A stretch of 64,000 nucleotides of DNA from the NCBI RefSeq assembly GCF_007743815.1, contig NZ_CP036265.1, positions 5,401,823 through 5,465,822 of the forward strand. The letters run 5' to 3'. Position numbers and translations under genes: made by a program. Positions 16,667-26,155 of the stretch are shown here, piece by piece; position 1 is the first letter of the stretch; the number at the start of each line of letters is the position of its first letter. Origin of the DNA: Alienimonas californiensis. GTDB lineage: Bacteria; Planctomycetota; Planctomycetia; Planctomycetales; Planctomycetaceae. The notes beneath the pieces are model-generated. The model ran no database searches. It saw only the letters and a list, made by a program, of their open reading frames with translations, and was not told the DNA's origin.

Positions 16667-19408
16667 ATGAGCACGCTCCTCACCGCCCTCCTGCTGCCCG
16701 CGGTCCTCGCCGCCGTGGGGTTCGTGATCCTTCGGTTCGTCGTCAGTCCGGCGTTGCGGGCGGTGTTCTGGCGGACCTTCGCCGGGTACTTCAGCGGGGT
16801 GCTAGGCTACCTGTTCATCGTGGCCTTTACGGTCGCGGCGAGCCTGATGGCCTTCAACACGACCTTCTTCGCGGCGAACCTCGCCACGCTGGACCAGCTC
16901 AGCGCCGGGTTCCCGGTCCTGCTGCTGTTTTTGGTCCCCGCGATCACGATGACGGCCTGGGCGGACGAGCGGAAACTCGGCACGGACGAGTTGCTGTTCA
17001 CCCTGCCGGCCAAGGAGGTCGACGTGCTGCTGGGCAAGTACCTGGCGACGCTGGCCGTCTATACGGTGGCCCTACTGTTCAGTCTGACGAACCTGCTGGT
17101 GTTGTGGGCGATCGGCACGCCGGACCCGGGGCCGATCTTCACGACGTATCTCGGTTACTGGCTGGTCGGGGCGGCGCTGTGCGCGATCGGGGTCCTGTGC
17201 AGTTCGCTGACGGCCAGCCCGGCGGTCGCCTTCGTGCTGGGGGTGGCGGCCTGTGCGATCCCCGTGTTCGTGGGCGACCTGCCGGCGAACGCCTTCGGGA
17301 TCTCGCTGCCGAGCGGGTTCTTCCAGTCGCTCAGCGTGCCGGAGCAGTTCCGCGACTTCACGCTGGGCCTCGTGCCGCTGGGCGGGGTCGTGTACTTCCT
17401 CAGCCTGGCGGCGTTTTGCCTGTATGCCAACCACGTCGTCATCCGCCGCCGGCTGTGGGCCGGGCGGCGGGCGGGGATGGGTTGGCAGTACGCGGTGCGG
17501 ACGGTCAGCCTCGCCCTGCTGCTGATTGCGCTGAACGTCCTCGCCGGCCGCACCACCGCCCGGGCGGACCTGACGGCGGACAACGTCTACACCCTCGCCC
17601 CCGTCACCAAAACGGCGCTGAGCGAAGTCAGCGCCGACCGCCCCGTCACCGTGCAGGCCTTCGTCTCCCCGGAGGTGCCGAGGGCGTATGCGTCGATCCG
17701 CAAGCAACTGGTCGGCCTGCTGCGGGAGTTCGACCGCCGCGGCGGGGACCGCGTGACGGTGCGGATCGTGGAGACCGAACCGTTCTCCGACGCCGCCGAG
17801 GACGCCCGGGCCTTCGGCATCGAACCGCGGGAGGTCGTCACCGTCCGCGACGGCCGGGCCGTGACGGACAGCGTGTTCCTCGGCCTGGTCGTGACCGGCC
17901 CCGGCGACGAGGTGGTCGTGCCGTTCGTCGGCCCCGGGGCGCTGCCGGAGTACGAACTGACCCGCTCCGTCCGCACCGTCTCCGGGGAGAAGCGCCTCAC
18001 CGTGGGCGTGCTGCGGACCGACGCGAACCTGATCGGCGGCCAGGGCGACTGGCAGATCGTCCGGGAACTCGAACTGCAGTACGACGTGCAGCCCGTCAGC
18101 CCGGACGGCCCGATCGACGCGGACAAGTACGACGTGCTGCTCGCCGTCGCCCCCTCCAGCCTCGAGGAGGAACAGGCGGCGAACTTCCTGAGCTACGTCG
18201 AAAGCGGCAAGCCGGTCTTGATCTTCGACGACCCGTACCCGCTGACGCTGAACCCGTCCGGGACGATCTCCAACGCCCCCCGCCTGCCCAAGCCGAGTCC
18301 GGGGGGGATGATGGGGATGTTCAACCAACAACAGCCCGTCCCCAAGGCGGACGACGGCCGGCTGACCCGCATTCTGGACGCCCTCGGCCTGCGTTGGCCG
18401 AACGACGTGATCGTCTACGACCCGTACAACCCGTACCCGGAGTTCGGCGATCGGGTGACGGACGAGTATCTGTTCGTCCGCGATCGGGAGGACACGCCGG
18501 AGGTCGCCGAGCTGAACCCCGACAGCCCGATCACCGCGGGGCTCGACCAACTGCTCCTCTTCTACGCCGGCCCGGTCTCCCCGGCCGACGGCGGCGAGAA
18601 GGGCTTCACCCCCCTGCTGACGACCGGCCCCGGCGGCGGGACGATCGAGTGGGACGAGTTCGCCCGGGCTAGCTTCGACCCGTTCGCCGGCGGGCAGGTG
18701 TTCGTGCCGAACCGCGATCCGCAGGGCCAGCCCACGCCCCAGCCCAGCGTGCTCGCCGCCCGCGTGCAGCGGCCGGCCGAGGGCGACGAGAAGGGCGTGA
18801 ACGCGGTGTTCGTGGGCGACGTGGACATGATCTCCGACCTGTTCTTCGCCCTGCGGGACGATCCGAACGCGCTGGAGCAGGGTCTGGCGTTCGACAACAT
18901 CGCCTTCGTCCTGAACGCGGTGGACGTGCTGGCCGGGGAGGACGCCTTCCTGCCGCTGCGGCGCCGCCGGGCCGACCGCCGCACGCTGACCGCCGTGGAG
19001 GCCGCCACCGCCCGGTTCCTCGAGGATCAGCGGGAGAAGACCGAGGCCGCCCAGAAAGCCCTGGACGAAGCCGTCGACGCCGCCCGCAACCGCTTCGATA
19101 AGGAACGCGAGGCGCTGGAAGCCCGAGACGACCTCTCCCCCCAAGCGAAGGCCCAACTGCTGGACGCCGCCGAGCGCGAGGAGCAGCGCCGGCTGGCGAT
19201 CGAGGAGGAGCGCCAGAACCAGGCGCTCCGCCAGGCGGTGAAGCGGGCGGAGGACGAAAAGGAGCGCCGCGTCGCCGCCGCCGAGGGCCGTTTCCGGGCC
19301 TACGCCGTCGCCCTGCCCCCGATCCCCGCGGTGGCGCTGGGGCTGTTCGTCCTGCTCGTCCGGTTGCTGAAGGAGCGCCGCGACCTCGACCCGGAACGGG
19401 TCGTGTAG
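16667..19408 (+). CDS. ABC-2 permease fused to GldG-type auxiliary domain
   Basis: This 913-residue protein joins two units normally encoded apart. Residues about 1-270 carry six or seven membrane spans of an ABC-2 permease (WRTFAGYFSGVLGYLF; NLLVLWAIGTPDPGPIF). A further span near 282-295 leads to a periplasmic GldG/ABC_transp_aux domain of about 450 residues (ADLTADNVYTLAPVTKTAL, then VQAFVSPEVPRAYASIRKQL and KYDVLLAVAPSSLEEEQ). A charged coiled coil follows, then a last span before LLKERRDLDPERVV. The coiled coil and C-terminal anchor match the usual planctomycete Gld-like form. The stop codon lies inside an inverted repeat. Confidence 0.9.
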   Translation: MSTLLTALLLPAVLAAVGFVILRFVVSPALRAVFWRTFAGYFSGVLGYLFIVAFTVAASLMAFNTTFFAANLATLDQLSAGFPVLLLFLVPAITMTAWADERKLGTDELLFTLPAKEVDVLLGKYLATLAVYTVALLFSLTNLLVLWAIGTPDPGPIFTTYLGYWLVGAALCAIGVLCSSLTASPAVAFVLGVAACAIPVFVGDLPANAFGISLPSGFFQSLSVPEQFRDFTLGLVPLGGVVYFLSLAAFCLYANHVVIRRRLWAGRRAGMGWQYAVRTVSLALLLIALNVLAGRTTARADLTADNVYTLAPVTKTALSEVSADRPVTVQAFVSPEVPRAYASIRKQLVGLLREFDRRGGDRVTVRIVETEPFSDAAEDARAFGIEPREVVTVRDGRAVTDSVFLGLVVTGPGDEVVVPFVGPGALPEYELTRSVRTVSGEKRLTVGVLRTDANLIGGQGDWQIVRELELQYDVQPVSPDGPIDADKYDVLLAVAPSSLEEEQAANFLSYVESGKPVLIFDDPYPLTLNPSGTISNAPRLPKPSPGGMMGMFNQQQPVPKADDGRLTRILDALGLRWPNDVIVYDPYNPYPEFGDRVTDEYLFVRDREDTPEVAELNPDSPITAGLDQLLLFYAGPVSPADGGEKGFTPLLTTGPGGGTIEWDEFARASFDPFAGGQVFVPNRDPQGQPTPQPSVLAARVQRPAEGDEKGVNAVFVGDVDMISDLFFALRDDPNALEQGLAFDNIAFVLNAVDVLAGEDAFLPLRRRRADRRTLTAVEAATARFLEDQREKTEAAQKALDEAVDAARNRFDKEREALEARDDLSPQAKAQLLDAAEREEQRRLAIEEERQNQALRQAVKRAEDEKERRVAAAEGRFRAYAVALPPIPAVALGLFVLLVRLLKERRDLDPERVV

Positions 19409-19477
19409 GGTCCGCTCCGCGGACCGTCTGAAACCCGTTCAGAGCCCCCAGAGAACGGTCCGCAGAGCGGACCCCAC
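19405..19477. repeat. Inverted-repeat element, GGTCCGC family, copy 2
   Basis: Arms 19405-19427 and 19455-19477 are 23 bp and pair with two mismatches around a 27-nt spacer. The right-arm core GGTCCGCAGAGCGGACC is identical to that of copy 1 at 3927-3997. The left arm contains the TAG stop of the permease/GldG gene (19406-19408), and the right arm ends 5 bp before the next ATG, so it sits inside an operon rather than at its end. Confidence 0.85.
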
Positions 19478-19482
19478 GCCCG

Positions 19483-21567
19483 ATGACCGAAACCGCCCGC
19501 ACCGCCGCCTTCGCCGCCGTCGCGGCCGTCGCCGTCGCGTTCGCCGCGATCCTCTCCTGGCCCGGCCCCACGCCCGAGACCGCCGGCTTCGAGCAGGTCG
19601 GCACGCCGTTCTTCACCGCCTTCGAGACGAACGCCGGCGACTCCGCCGGCAACCTGTCGAAGATCGGCCGATTCACGATCACGGCCTTCGACGCGGACAC
19701 CGGCGCGATCCAGGACTTCCGCATCCGGCGGGACGAGGAGACCGGCCTGTACGGCATCGCCCCCTACGACTACCCGGCCGAGGCCGCGGAGCAGTTGGCG
19801 GAGATCGCCTCGGCCCTCGGTTCGGTCGAACGCACCGCCCTGCAGAGCCGGCGGGCGTCGGACTGGGCGGACCTCGGCGTGGTCGACCCGGCCAGCGAGG
19901 ACGTCGCCCAGTTGGAGGGCCGCGGCCTGCGGATCGAAGTCCTCGGCGACGACGGCAATACGCTGGCGGACCTGATCGTCGGCAAGGCCGTCGAGGGTCG
20001 CGACGGCTACTTCTACGTCCGCGAGCCGCGGGACGACAGCACCTACATCGTCCAACTGGCGAACCTGGACCTGTCGGCCTCCTTCGTCGACTGGATCGAC
20101 CCGAAGGCGCTGGAGGACGTCGAACCGGCCGAACTCCGCCGGATCACGGTCCCGGACGAAACGGTCGACCCGCAGTCCGGCGAGCTGGTCTCCGGCGACC
20201 CGCTGGTTCTCTCCCGCGACGGCTCCGCCGGCGACTGGACTGCCGCCGATCCGCCGGCCGGCAAGAGCGTCGACCAGGCGAAGGTGAATCAGATCGCCAG
20301 CGCCGCCTCGGGTCTGATGATCGTCGGCGTGCGGCCCAAGCCGGCCGGACTCAAGCCGGACCTGACGCTGGACCCCGCCGTGGTGCGCAGCCAGGCCCAG
20401 TATCAGGCGATCGTGCGGGACGTGACCGGCAAAGGCTTCTCGATCCTGCCCACCGCCGACGGCGGCGGACAGGTGCTCGGCGAAGCGGGCCAGTTGACCG
20501 TCTCCACGGCCGAGGGCGTCGCCTACGACCTGGACTTCGGCGAACTGTTCACCGGCAACTCCTACGACTTCGCCGTCGGCGACGCCGGCGAGGGCTACAA
20601 GACGCTCGAAGCGAAGCCGGACGCCGCCGCCGCCGAGGGCGACGCCGGGGAAGGCGACGCTGGGGAGGAGGAGGCCGAGGAGGACGCCCGCGGGCGTTAC
20701 CTGTTCGTCACGGCCCGCGTCGACGCCGCGGCTCTCGGCGAGCCCCCCGTCGAACCGCAGGCCCCGGCGGAGGAGTCGGAAACCGACGAGCAGCCCGCCG
20801 ACGAGCCGCCCGCGGAAGACGCCGAGGCGTCCGAGGGCGAGGCCGAAGGCGAACCCGATGCGGCTCAGGCCCAGTATGAACAGGACCTCGCCGCCTACCG
20901 TACGGAGAAGGCGGCGTACGACCGCAAGCTCGCCGCCGCCGCGGAGCGGGTCGAGGAGCTGAACCGCCGCTACGGCGACTGGTACTACGTCGTGGACGCG
21001 GCGGACGTGGCGGAGCTCTCCCTCCGCCCCGCGGCCCTGCTGACCGATGCCCCCCCCGCCCTGCCCGCCGACGGCGCCGCGGGGGAGGCCCCGCCGCCGG
21101 GTTCCTCGCCGATCGAAGCGCCGGGCAATCTGCAGGACCTCATCAACGGCCTCTCCCCCGGCATGGGCGAGGGCTCCCCCGCCCCGGGCTCGGAACCGGC
21201 CGCCGACCCGGCGGCGGAGGCGACGGGCGAAGAGCCCGCAATGACGGGGGACGCCGCGGAGGCTCCGAACCCGCCCGCTCCGGCTGAAGCCGCGCCCGCT
21301 CCGCTGCCGAAACCGACGGCTCCCGCCGACGCGGAATCCGGGAACGCCGGGGCCGAGAACCCCGACGCCGCACGGTCGCCCGTCACCGCGCCGCGGCCGG
21401 ACCGCCCAACCGCCCCGCAGGCCGAACCGCCGCCGGGCAATCCGAAAGACACGCCCGACTCCGCCGACGGGGCGAGCGAAGCGGAACAGGCGGGTGAAAG
21501 CGGTTCACCGGAAGACGCCGATGACGCGGATTCCCCGGCCGAGGGCGGGACGGACGGGGATGAATAA
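19483..21567 (+). CDS. DUF4340-type membrane-anchored protein
   Basis: The 694-residue protein begins with one membrane segment (AAFAAVAAVAVAFAAILSW) and then a DUF4340-like exported domain: ITAFDADTGAIQDFRIRRD, a WADLGVVDP motif, the phrase LADLIVGKAVEGRDGYFYVRE, and a second similar unit later. The C-terminal 250 residues are a low-complexity Glu/Ala/Pro tail that includes the EPAMT motif also seen in the SurA-like protein upstream. DUF4340 proteins usually follow GldA/GldG-type genes, as here, and are thought to be part of that envelope complex. Function is unproven. Confidence 0.85.
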   Translation: MTETARTAAFAAVAAVAVAFAAILSWPGPTPETAGFEQVGTPFFTAFETNAGDSAGNLSKIGRFTITAFDADTGAIQDFRIRRDEETGLYGIAPYDYPAEAAEQLAEIASALGSVERTALQSRRASDWADLGVVDPASEDVAQLEGRGLRIEVLGDDGNTLADLIVGKAVEGRDGYFYVREPRDDSTYIVQLANLDLSASFVDWIDPKALEDVEPAELRRITVPDETVDPQSGELVSGDPLVLSRDGSAGDWTAADPPAGKSVDQAKVNQIASAASGLMIVGVRPKPAGLKPDLTLDPAVVRSQAQYQAIVRDVTGKGFSILPTADGGGQVLGEAGQLTVSTAEGVAYDLDFGELFTGNSYDFAVGDAGEGYKTLEAKPDAAAAEGDAGEGDAGEEEAEEDARGRYLFVTARVDAAALGEPPVEPQAPAEESETDEQPADEPPAEDAEASEGEAEGEPDAAQAQYEQDLAAYRTEKAAYDRKLAAAAERVEELNRRYGDWYYVVDAADVAELSLRPAALLTDAPPALPADGAAGEAPPPGSSPIEAPGNLQDLINGLSPGMGEGSPAPGSEPAADPAAEATGEEPAMTGDAAEAPNPPAPAEAAPAPLPKPTAPADAESGNAGAENPDAARSPVTAPRPDRPTAPQAEPPPGNPKDTPDSADGASEAEQAGESGSPEDADDADSPAEGGTDGDE

Positions 21568-21656
21568 TCGGGCGCACGGCAGATAACTCCGGTCGCCCGG
21601 CCGATGGGGAGGTCCCCGAGCCGGCCGCGTCGGGGTGCGGAGGTCGAAGCGTGGGA

Positions 21657-22322
21657 ATGACGCTCGCCCCCCGTTCCCCCGAGCATTGGAGCCCCGCCGT
21701 GACCCCCTTCGCCCCCGCCGCCCTCCTCCTCACCGCGTTCGTCCCGCCGACCGCAGTTCAGACTGCCGTCGTTCCGCCCGCACCGACCCCTGTGGGCCGG
21801 GTCGCGATCTCGTCGCCGGCCCCCGCGGCGACCGCCCTCCCCGTCGTGAAGGCGACGCCGGCGACCACGTCCGCGTCTGCGACCCCCGCCGTCAGCGCGG
21901 TCCGCGTCGTCCGCACGCCGGCCGCCGAACCGGTCTGGCGGACGGACCTCACCGCCGCCTTCGCCGAGGCCGGGCAGACCGGCAAGCCGGTGCTCGTGCT
22001 GTTCGGGGCGGAGTGGTGCCACTACTGCCACAAGCAGGACGATGAAACGCTGGCCGACGCCGGTGTGAAGAAGGCCCTCGCCGAAGGCTTCATCCCCGTC
22101 CGGCTGGACGTGGACGAGCACCGGAGGGTGTCCGAGATTCTCCAGGTCGACACGCTGCCGCAGGCGGTGATGCTGTCTCCGAAGGCCGATCTGCTGGGCC
22201 GGACGAAGGGCTATCACACGGCCTCGCAGTTCAAGACGGCGCTGACGCAGGCGAACGCCAAGCACGCCGCCGCCATGGCCAGCCGCGTCGCCGCCGCCCC
22301 GGCGGAATCGGCGACCTACTGA
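21657..22322 (+). CDS. Secreted thioredoxin-fold protein
   Basis: An N-terminal hydrophobic stretch (FAPAALLLTAFVPP) suggests export, and the C-terminal 130 residues form a thioredoxin fold: GKPVLVLFGAEWCHYCHKQDD carries a CxxC active site (CHYC), followed by a cis-Pro loop in VDTLPQAVML. It probably acts as a periplasmic disulfide reductase or isomerase. The frame also opens at GTG 21651, and a GTG at about 21700 directly before the hydrophobic stretch is an equally good start. The Ala/Pro/Thr-rich middle is a linker. Confidence 0.85.
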   Translation: MTLAPRSPEHWSPAVTPFAPAALLLTAFVPPTAVQTAVVPPAPTPVGRVAISSPAPAATALPVVKATPATTSASATPAVSAVRVVRTPAAEPVWRTDLTAAFAEAGQTGKPVLVLFGAEWCHYCHKQDDETLADAGVKKALAEGFIPVRLDVDEHRRVSEILQVDTLPQAVMLSPKADLLGRTKGYHTASQFKTALTQANAKHAAAMASRVAAAPAESATY

Positions 22323-22462
22323 CCGTCCCTGCGCCGCCCCGGCTCGGGCCGCCGGATCAGGCCGCCGGATTGACCGGTCGGACCGCCGAAACGGGGCCGC
22401 CGTGCCGGGCCGGAAACCGCCCGGCGGTTGAAGGTTTCGGGCGGCGGCGGTAGCGTTCCGAG

Positions 22463-24124
22463 ATGCCCGCGCCCGCCACCGGACCCGATTCTGACGACAG
22501 CTGGGAGGACCTCGCCGGGGACCTCTTCGGAATCGACCTGACAAAGTCCGCCGCCGCGGAGGAAGACGACGACGACTTCCTCGATCCGCCGGCGCCCAAG
22601 CGCGGCGCCGCCAAGGGCGCCGAGGTCACCGCCGCCGGCGAAATCGCCGCCCCCACGGCCGCCCGCGTGAACCACGTCGGCGACGCCCCCGCCCCGGACG
22701 AGGTCGAAGCCCTCGACGCCGCGGACGAAGACGACAGCGACGACGACGATCCGCTGGCCGATCTGGGCGACGGATTCTTCATCGACGAGGAGAAGCCGGC
22801 CCCCAAGAAGTCCGGCCCCCGCCGCTCGCAGCCGGCTAAGGCGAAGCCGAAGGCCGAGGAAGAGGAGCCGAAGGCCAAGCCTCGCCGCCGCTCCCGGGTC
22901 GCTGCCAAGAAGGATGAGGACGTCGCTGAAGACGTCGCGGAGGAGAAGCCCTCCCGCAGTCGCCGCGCCCCGAAGCCCGTCGCCCCGAAGCCCGTCGCTG
23001 CGAAGGCCAAGCCGCCGGTGAAGGACGACGACGACGCGGACTTCTTCGGCTTCGGCGACGACGACGAGGAGGAAGACGACGTCCTCGCCGAGGAGGCGGA
23101 GGCCGACGAGGACGACTTCGACGACGAGGAACCGGAAGACGACGGCGCCGACGCGGCCGGGGCGGACGAATTCTGGGAAGCGTTGGACGATTGGGATTGG
23201 GACGGCGGCGGTTCTTCGGCCGGCAGCGCCTCCAGCGCCAAGGCGTCCGACGACAAGCCGGCCGACCGCGGCGCCTCCGCCCGCTCCGGCGGCCGCGGCG
23301 CCGCGAAGTCGGACTCCGACCGCTCCTCCCGGGGTCGGTCGACCCGGGCCCGGAACACCGATCGGGACGACGAGGCCGGTTCCGCCCCCCGGCGCTCCCG
23401 CTCCTCCCGCGACGAACGCGTCGAATCGGAGGAGCCGAAACGCCCCGCCCGCCGCAGCGCGGCCGCGGCGGAATCCACCGAGGAAGAGGATCGCCCCAAG
23501 CGTCGTCGGGGCCGCGGCCGTGCGTCCGCCAAGGCGGAATCGTCGCGGCCGGAGGAGGCGGACGAATTCGCCGCCGCCTTGGACGGCGACGATGACGACG
23601 GGTTCTCCGCCGGCCTGGACAGCGATGACGTGGAAGCGGCGGACCGCTCTCCCCGCGACGCCGACGACGATTCCGACGACGACGCGGAACGCCCCCGCCG
23701 TCGGCGCCGCCGCCGCGGCCGCGGCGGTCGGTCCCGTGATCAGGAGGAGACCCGCACCGACCGGGATGAGGACGACGACGCGGACGAGGAACCCGCCGGC
23801 TTCGACGAAGACGCGGCCGACGAGGTCGCCTCGGACGAGGACGACGACTTCGGCGATCTCGGCTTCGACAGCGACGACGAGGCGGACGACGACGAGGACG
23901 AACGGCCCTCCCGCCCCCGCGGCCGGTCGCGCCGGGGCTCCCGTGCCTCCGGCTCCGGTTCCGCCCGCGACGAACGCCGCGACGGCGGCGAGGCCGTCGA
24001 CTACGGCGACGTCCCCACCTGGGCGGACTGCATCGCCGCGTTGAGCTTCGGCGGCGGCAACCCCGACGGCGGCAGCGGCGGCGGGAGCCGCGGCGGTCGC
24101 GGCCGCAGTCGCAGCCGGCGGTAA
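22463..24124 (+). CDS. Acidic, Ser/Arg-rich low-complexity protein with a conserved C-terminal patch
   Basis: This 553-residue protein is almost wholly disordered in appearance: alternating Asp/Glu blocks, Lys/Arg/Pro linkers, Ser-Arg dipeptides and a Gly/Arg tail ending RSRSRR. Two short ordered-looking islands stand out: ADEFWEALDDWDWDG at about residue 234, and VPTWADCIAAL near 515. From memory, the second resembles a C-terminal motif found in planctomycete proteins of this kind. The composition is like RNA-binding or condensate-forming proteins, but I cannot assign a function. Codon use is normal for the window and the frame is unbroken, so it is a real gene. Confidence 0.75.
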   Translation: MPAPATGPDSDDSWEDLAGDLFGIDLTKSAAAEEDDDDFLDPPAPKRGAAKGAEVTAAGEIAAPTAARVNHVGDAPAPDEVEALDAADEDDSDDDDPLADLGDGFFIDEEKPAPKKSGPRRSQPAKAKPKAEEEEPKAKPRRRSRVAAKKDEDVAEDVAEEKPSRSRRAPKPVAPKPVAAKAKPPVKDDDDADFFGFGDDDEEEDDVLAEEAEADEDDFDDEEPEDDGADAAGADEFWEALDDWDWDGGGSSAGSASSAKASDDKPADRGASARSGGRGAAKSDSDRSSRGRSTRARNTDRDDEAGSAPRRSRSSRDERVESEEPKRPARRSAAAAESTEEEDRPKRRRGRGRASAKAESSRPEEADEFAAALDGDDDDGFSAGLDSDDVEAADRSPRDADDDSDDDAERPRRRRRRRGRGGRSRDQEETRTDRDEDDDADEEPAGFDEDAADEVASDEDDDFGDLGFDSDDEADDDEDERPSRPRGRSRRGSRASGSGSARDERRDGGEAVDYGDVPTWADCIAALSFGGGNPDGGSGGGSRGGRGRSRSRR

Positions 24125-24156
24125 CGCGGGCCGATCCCCAGCAATCGTCCTGTCTG

Positions 24157-24876
24157 TCAGTCAGGCTCAGATTGGCTGCGAGCGGCCCTCACATTCGCGC
24201 GTAGCCACTTGGCCAGTCGTCTTGCGGCGGGGCGTCGGTGCGCGGTGAATAGGCGTTGGTCCAGGTCGATCGCCTGCCGCGCCGCCTCGGCCTTCGAGAG
24301 GCGGACGACGACCTCGAACCGGCGGGGGGCCTCCTCGTCCGACTCTTCGCGCACCTTGATCGACCGAACGTCGCGGAGCGGAACCGCGATCCGGCGGGTC
24401 CGCGGCCGTGTGATCGGCAGGGCGAGGACCTGCGTTTCCGAGTCGATGACCAGATCGTACCGGCCGGCATGTCTCCAACGGCGGACGCGGTCCCACCAAA
24501 AGAGCGACGCCCCGACGACCGTCGCCAGTCCGACCGCGGCGGTCCCGGGGGAGGCCGCAGGATCGGTCGTCGTCGGGAAGATGCAGGACACGACGAACGC
24601 GGAGATCGTCGCGGCCAACGTCCCGGCCTCCACCGGCCGAAGCGCCGACAGATCGACCCGCTGCCGCGGCCCGTCGTCGATCACGTTCAGACGCCCCCGC
24701 TCCCGCCAGATTCGCCAACCGAAGACCGCGGCGAAGCAGGGGGCGATCAAAAACGGCAGGGCCAGTTGCACGCATAAAAGCATCTCGCCGCGCGACGCCG
24801 TCAGATTGAAGAGCGATTCGAGGCGACAGAGCGGGGCGAAGCCGAGTGAGCCGTTAAGTACGTCGGAGATCGTCAC
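24157..24876 (-). CDS. Membrane protein of unknown function
   Basis: The 239-residue protein (GTG start) has about three membrane spans in its first 130 residues (LLCVQLALPFLIAPCFAAVF; ATISAFVVSCIF; TAAVGLATVVGASLFWW), then a soluble C-terminal half of PH-like beta character (YDLVIDSETQVLALPI, VPLRDVRSIKV). The RDVRSI-type strand is common in bacterial PH-domain membrane proteins; that is inference. It is convergent with the low-complexity gene, with a 32-bp gap. Confidence 0.65.
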   Translation of the reverse strand: MTISDVLNGSLGFAPLCRLESLFNLTASRGEMLLCVQLALPFLIAPCFAAVFGWRIWRERGRLNVIDDGPRQRVDLSALRPVEAGTLAATISAFVVSCIFPTTTDPAASPGTAAVGLATVVGASLFWWDRVRRWRHAGRYDLVIDSETQVLALPITRPRTRRIAVPLRDVRSIKVREESDEEAPRRFEVVVRLSKAEAARQAIDLDQRLFTAHRRPAARRLAKWLRANVRAARSQSEPD

Positions 24877-25005
24877 TTGTTTTCCCGTGAGCGGGGGCTC
24901 AGGGGGAGCGATTGAATCATTGAACGGCGGGGGCGATCCGCAGGTGGGGCGGTGGGAGCGAGGTGCCCGGAAACGTCGGGGCCGCCGCCACGGTTCAACA
25001 GAGCC

Positions 25006-26130
25006 TCAGGCGTCCGCCAAATGGGCCGCGACCGCCTCCGCGGTGGGGGACGGGATCACGCCGCGTTCGGTCACGAGGGCCGCGATCAGGTCGGCGGGGG
25101 TGACGTCGAAGGCCGGGTTGTAGGCCTCGGCGCCGTCGGCGGCGGTGCGAAGGCCGCCGTAGTTCAGCACCTCGGCGGCGTCCCGCTGTTCGATCGGAAT
25201 TTCCTTGCCGGAGGCCAGCTCCCGGTCGAAGGTGCTCGTCGGGGCGGCGATGTAGAACGGCACGTGGAAACGGTGCGCGAGCACGGCCAGCGGGAAAGTG
25301 CCGATCTTGTTGGCGGCGTCGCCGTTGGCGGCCACGCGGTCCGCCCCGGTGACGACCGCGTGCACCCGGCCGGTCGCCAGCAGGCTGGCGGCGGCGGAGT
25401 CGCACAGCACGGTCGTCGGCACGCCGCGGCGGGTCAGTTCCCACGCCGTCAGGCGGGCGCCCTGGAGCAGCGGGCGGGTTTCGTCCGCGTAGACCCGCAC
25501 CCGGCGGCCGGCGTCGGTCGCCCGGCGGTGGGCCTCGAACAGCACCGCCAGCGCCGTGCCGTCCCCGGCAGTCGCCAACCCGCCGGCGTTGCAGTGGGTC
25601 AGCAGCCCCAACTCCCCGTCCCCGGCGGGCTCCGGCAGCAGGTCGGCGCCGTGGCGGCCGATCGCCGCGCACATCGCCCGGTCCTCCGCCTCGATGGCCT
25701 GGGCCTCCTCCAGCAGGCGGACGAGGGCGTCCCCCGGGGAGAGGTCCGGTTCGGCGGAGAGAGCCCGACGGCAGCGGGCCAGCGCCCAGAACAGGTTCAC
25801 CGCGGTCGGCCGGCTGGCGGCGAGCTTCTCGGCGCTGGCGGCGAGGGCGGCGTCGAACGCCGCCCGGTCCCCCTTCATCGGACCGGGCGTCGGGGCGAGG
25901 GCCTGCCGCACCCCGAGCAGCAGGCCGAACGCCGCGGACACGCCGATGGCCGGCGCCCCGCGGACGCTCAGGCGCCGGATGGCGCCGAACACATCTTCGT
26001 CGGTGCGGCAGGAGAGCGTGACGACCTCCCCCGGCAGCCGGGTCTGGTCCAGCAGTTCCAGCGAGCCTGTCAGAGCGTCGCCGACCCACCGCAGGGTCGG
26101 GGGGGCGGCGGGGGGAGAAGACTCGGACAT
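25006..26130 (-). CDS. mtnA: S-methyl-5-thioribose-1-phosphate isomerase MtnA
   Basis: The 374-residue protein matches MtnA/eIF2B-like isomerases: RRLSVRGAPAIGVSAAFG near 53-69, catalytic Cys180 in LLTHCNAGGLAT, and catalytic Asp264 in TGADRVAANGDAANKIGT. It converts methylthioribose 1-phosphate to the ribulose form in methionine salvage. No other salvage gene lies in the window. A membrane-protein gene sits just upstream on the same strand with a 25-bp gap, so they may be co-transcribed. Confidence 0.95.
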   Translation of the reverse strand: MSESSPPAAPPTLRWVGDALTGSLELLDQTRLPGEVVTLSCRTDEDVFGAIRRLSVRGAPAIGVSAAFGLLLGVRQALAPTPGPMKGDRAAFDAALAASAEKLAASRPTAVNLFWALARCRRALSAEPDLSPGDALVRLLEEAQAIEAEDRAMCAAIGRHGADLLPEPAGDGELGLLTHCNAGGLATAGDGTALAVLFEAHRRATDAGRRVRVYADETRPLLQGARLTAWELTRRGVPTTVLCDSAAASLLATGRVHAVVTGADRVAANGDAANKIGTFPLAVLAHRFHVPFYIAAPTSTFDRELASGKEIPIEQRDAAEVLNYGGLRTAADGAEAYNPAFDVTPADLIAALVTERGVIPSPTAEAVAAHLADA

Positions 26131-26155
26131 GGGCGACTCTCCGTTCGTTCGATCG

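Noticed and set aside
17072-19156. A 694-codon minus-strand frame opposite permease/GldG
   Set aside because: No domain, His/Arg/Gly-rich; the opposite strand has a clear family match.
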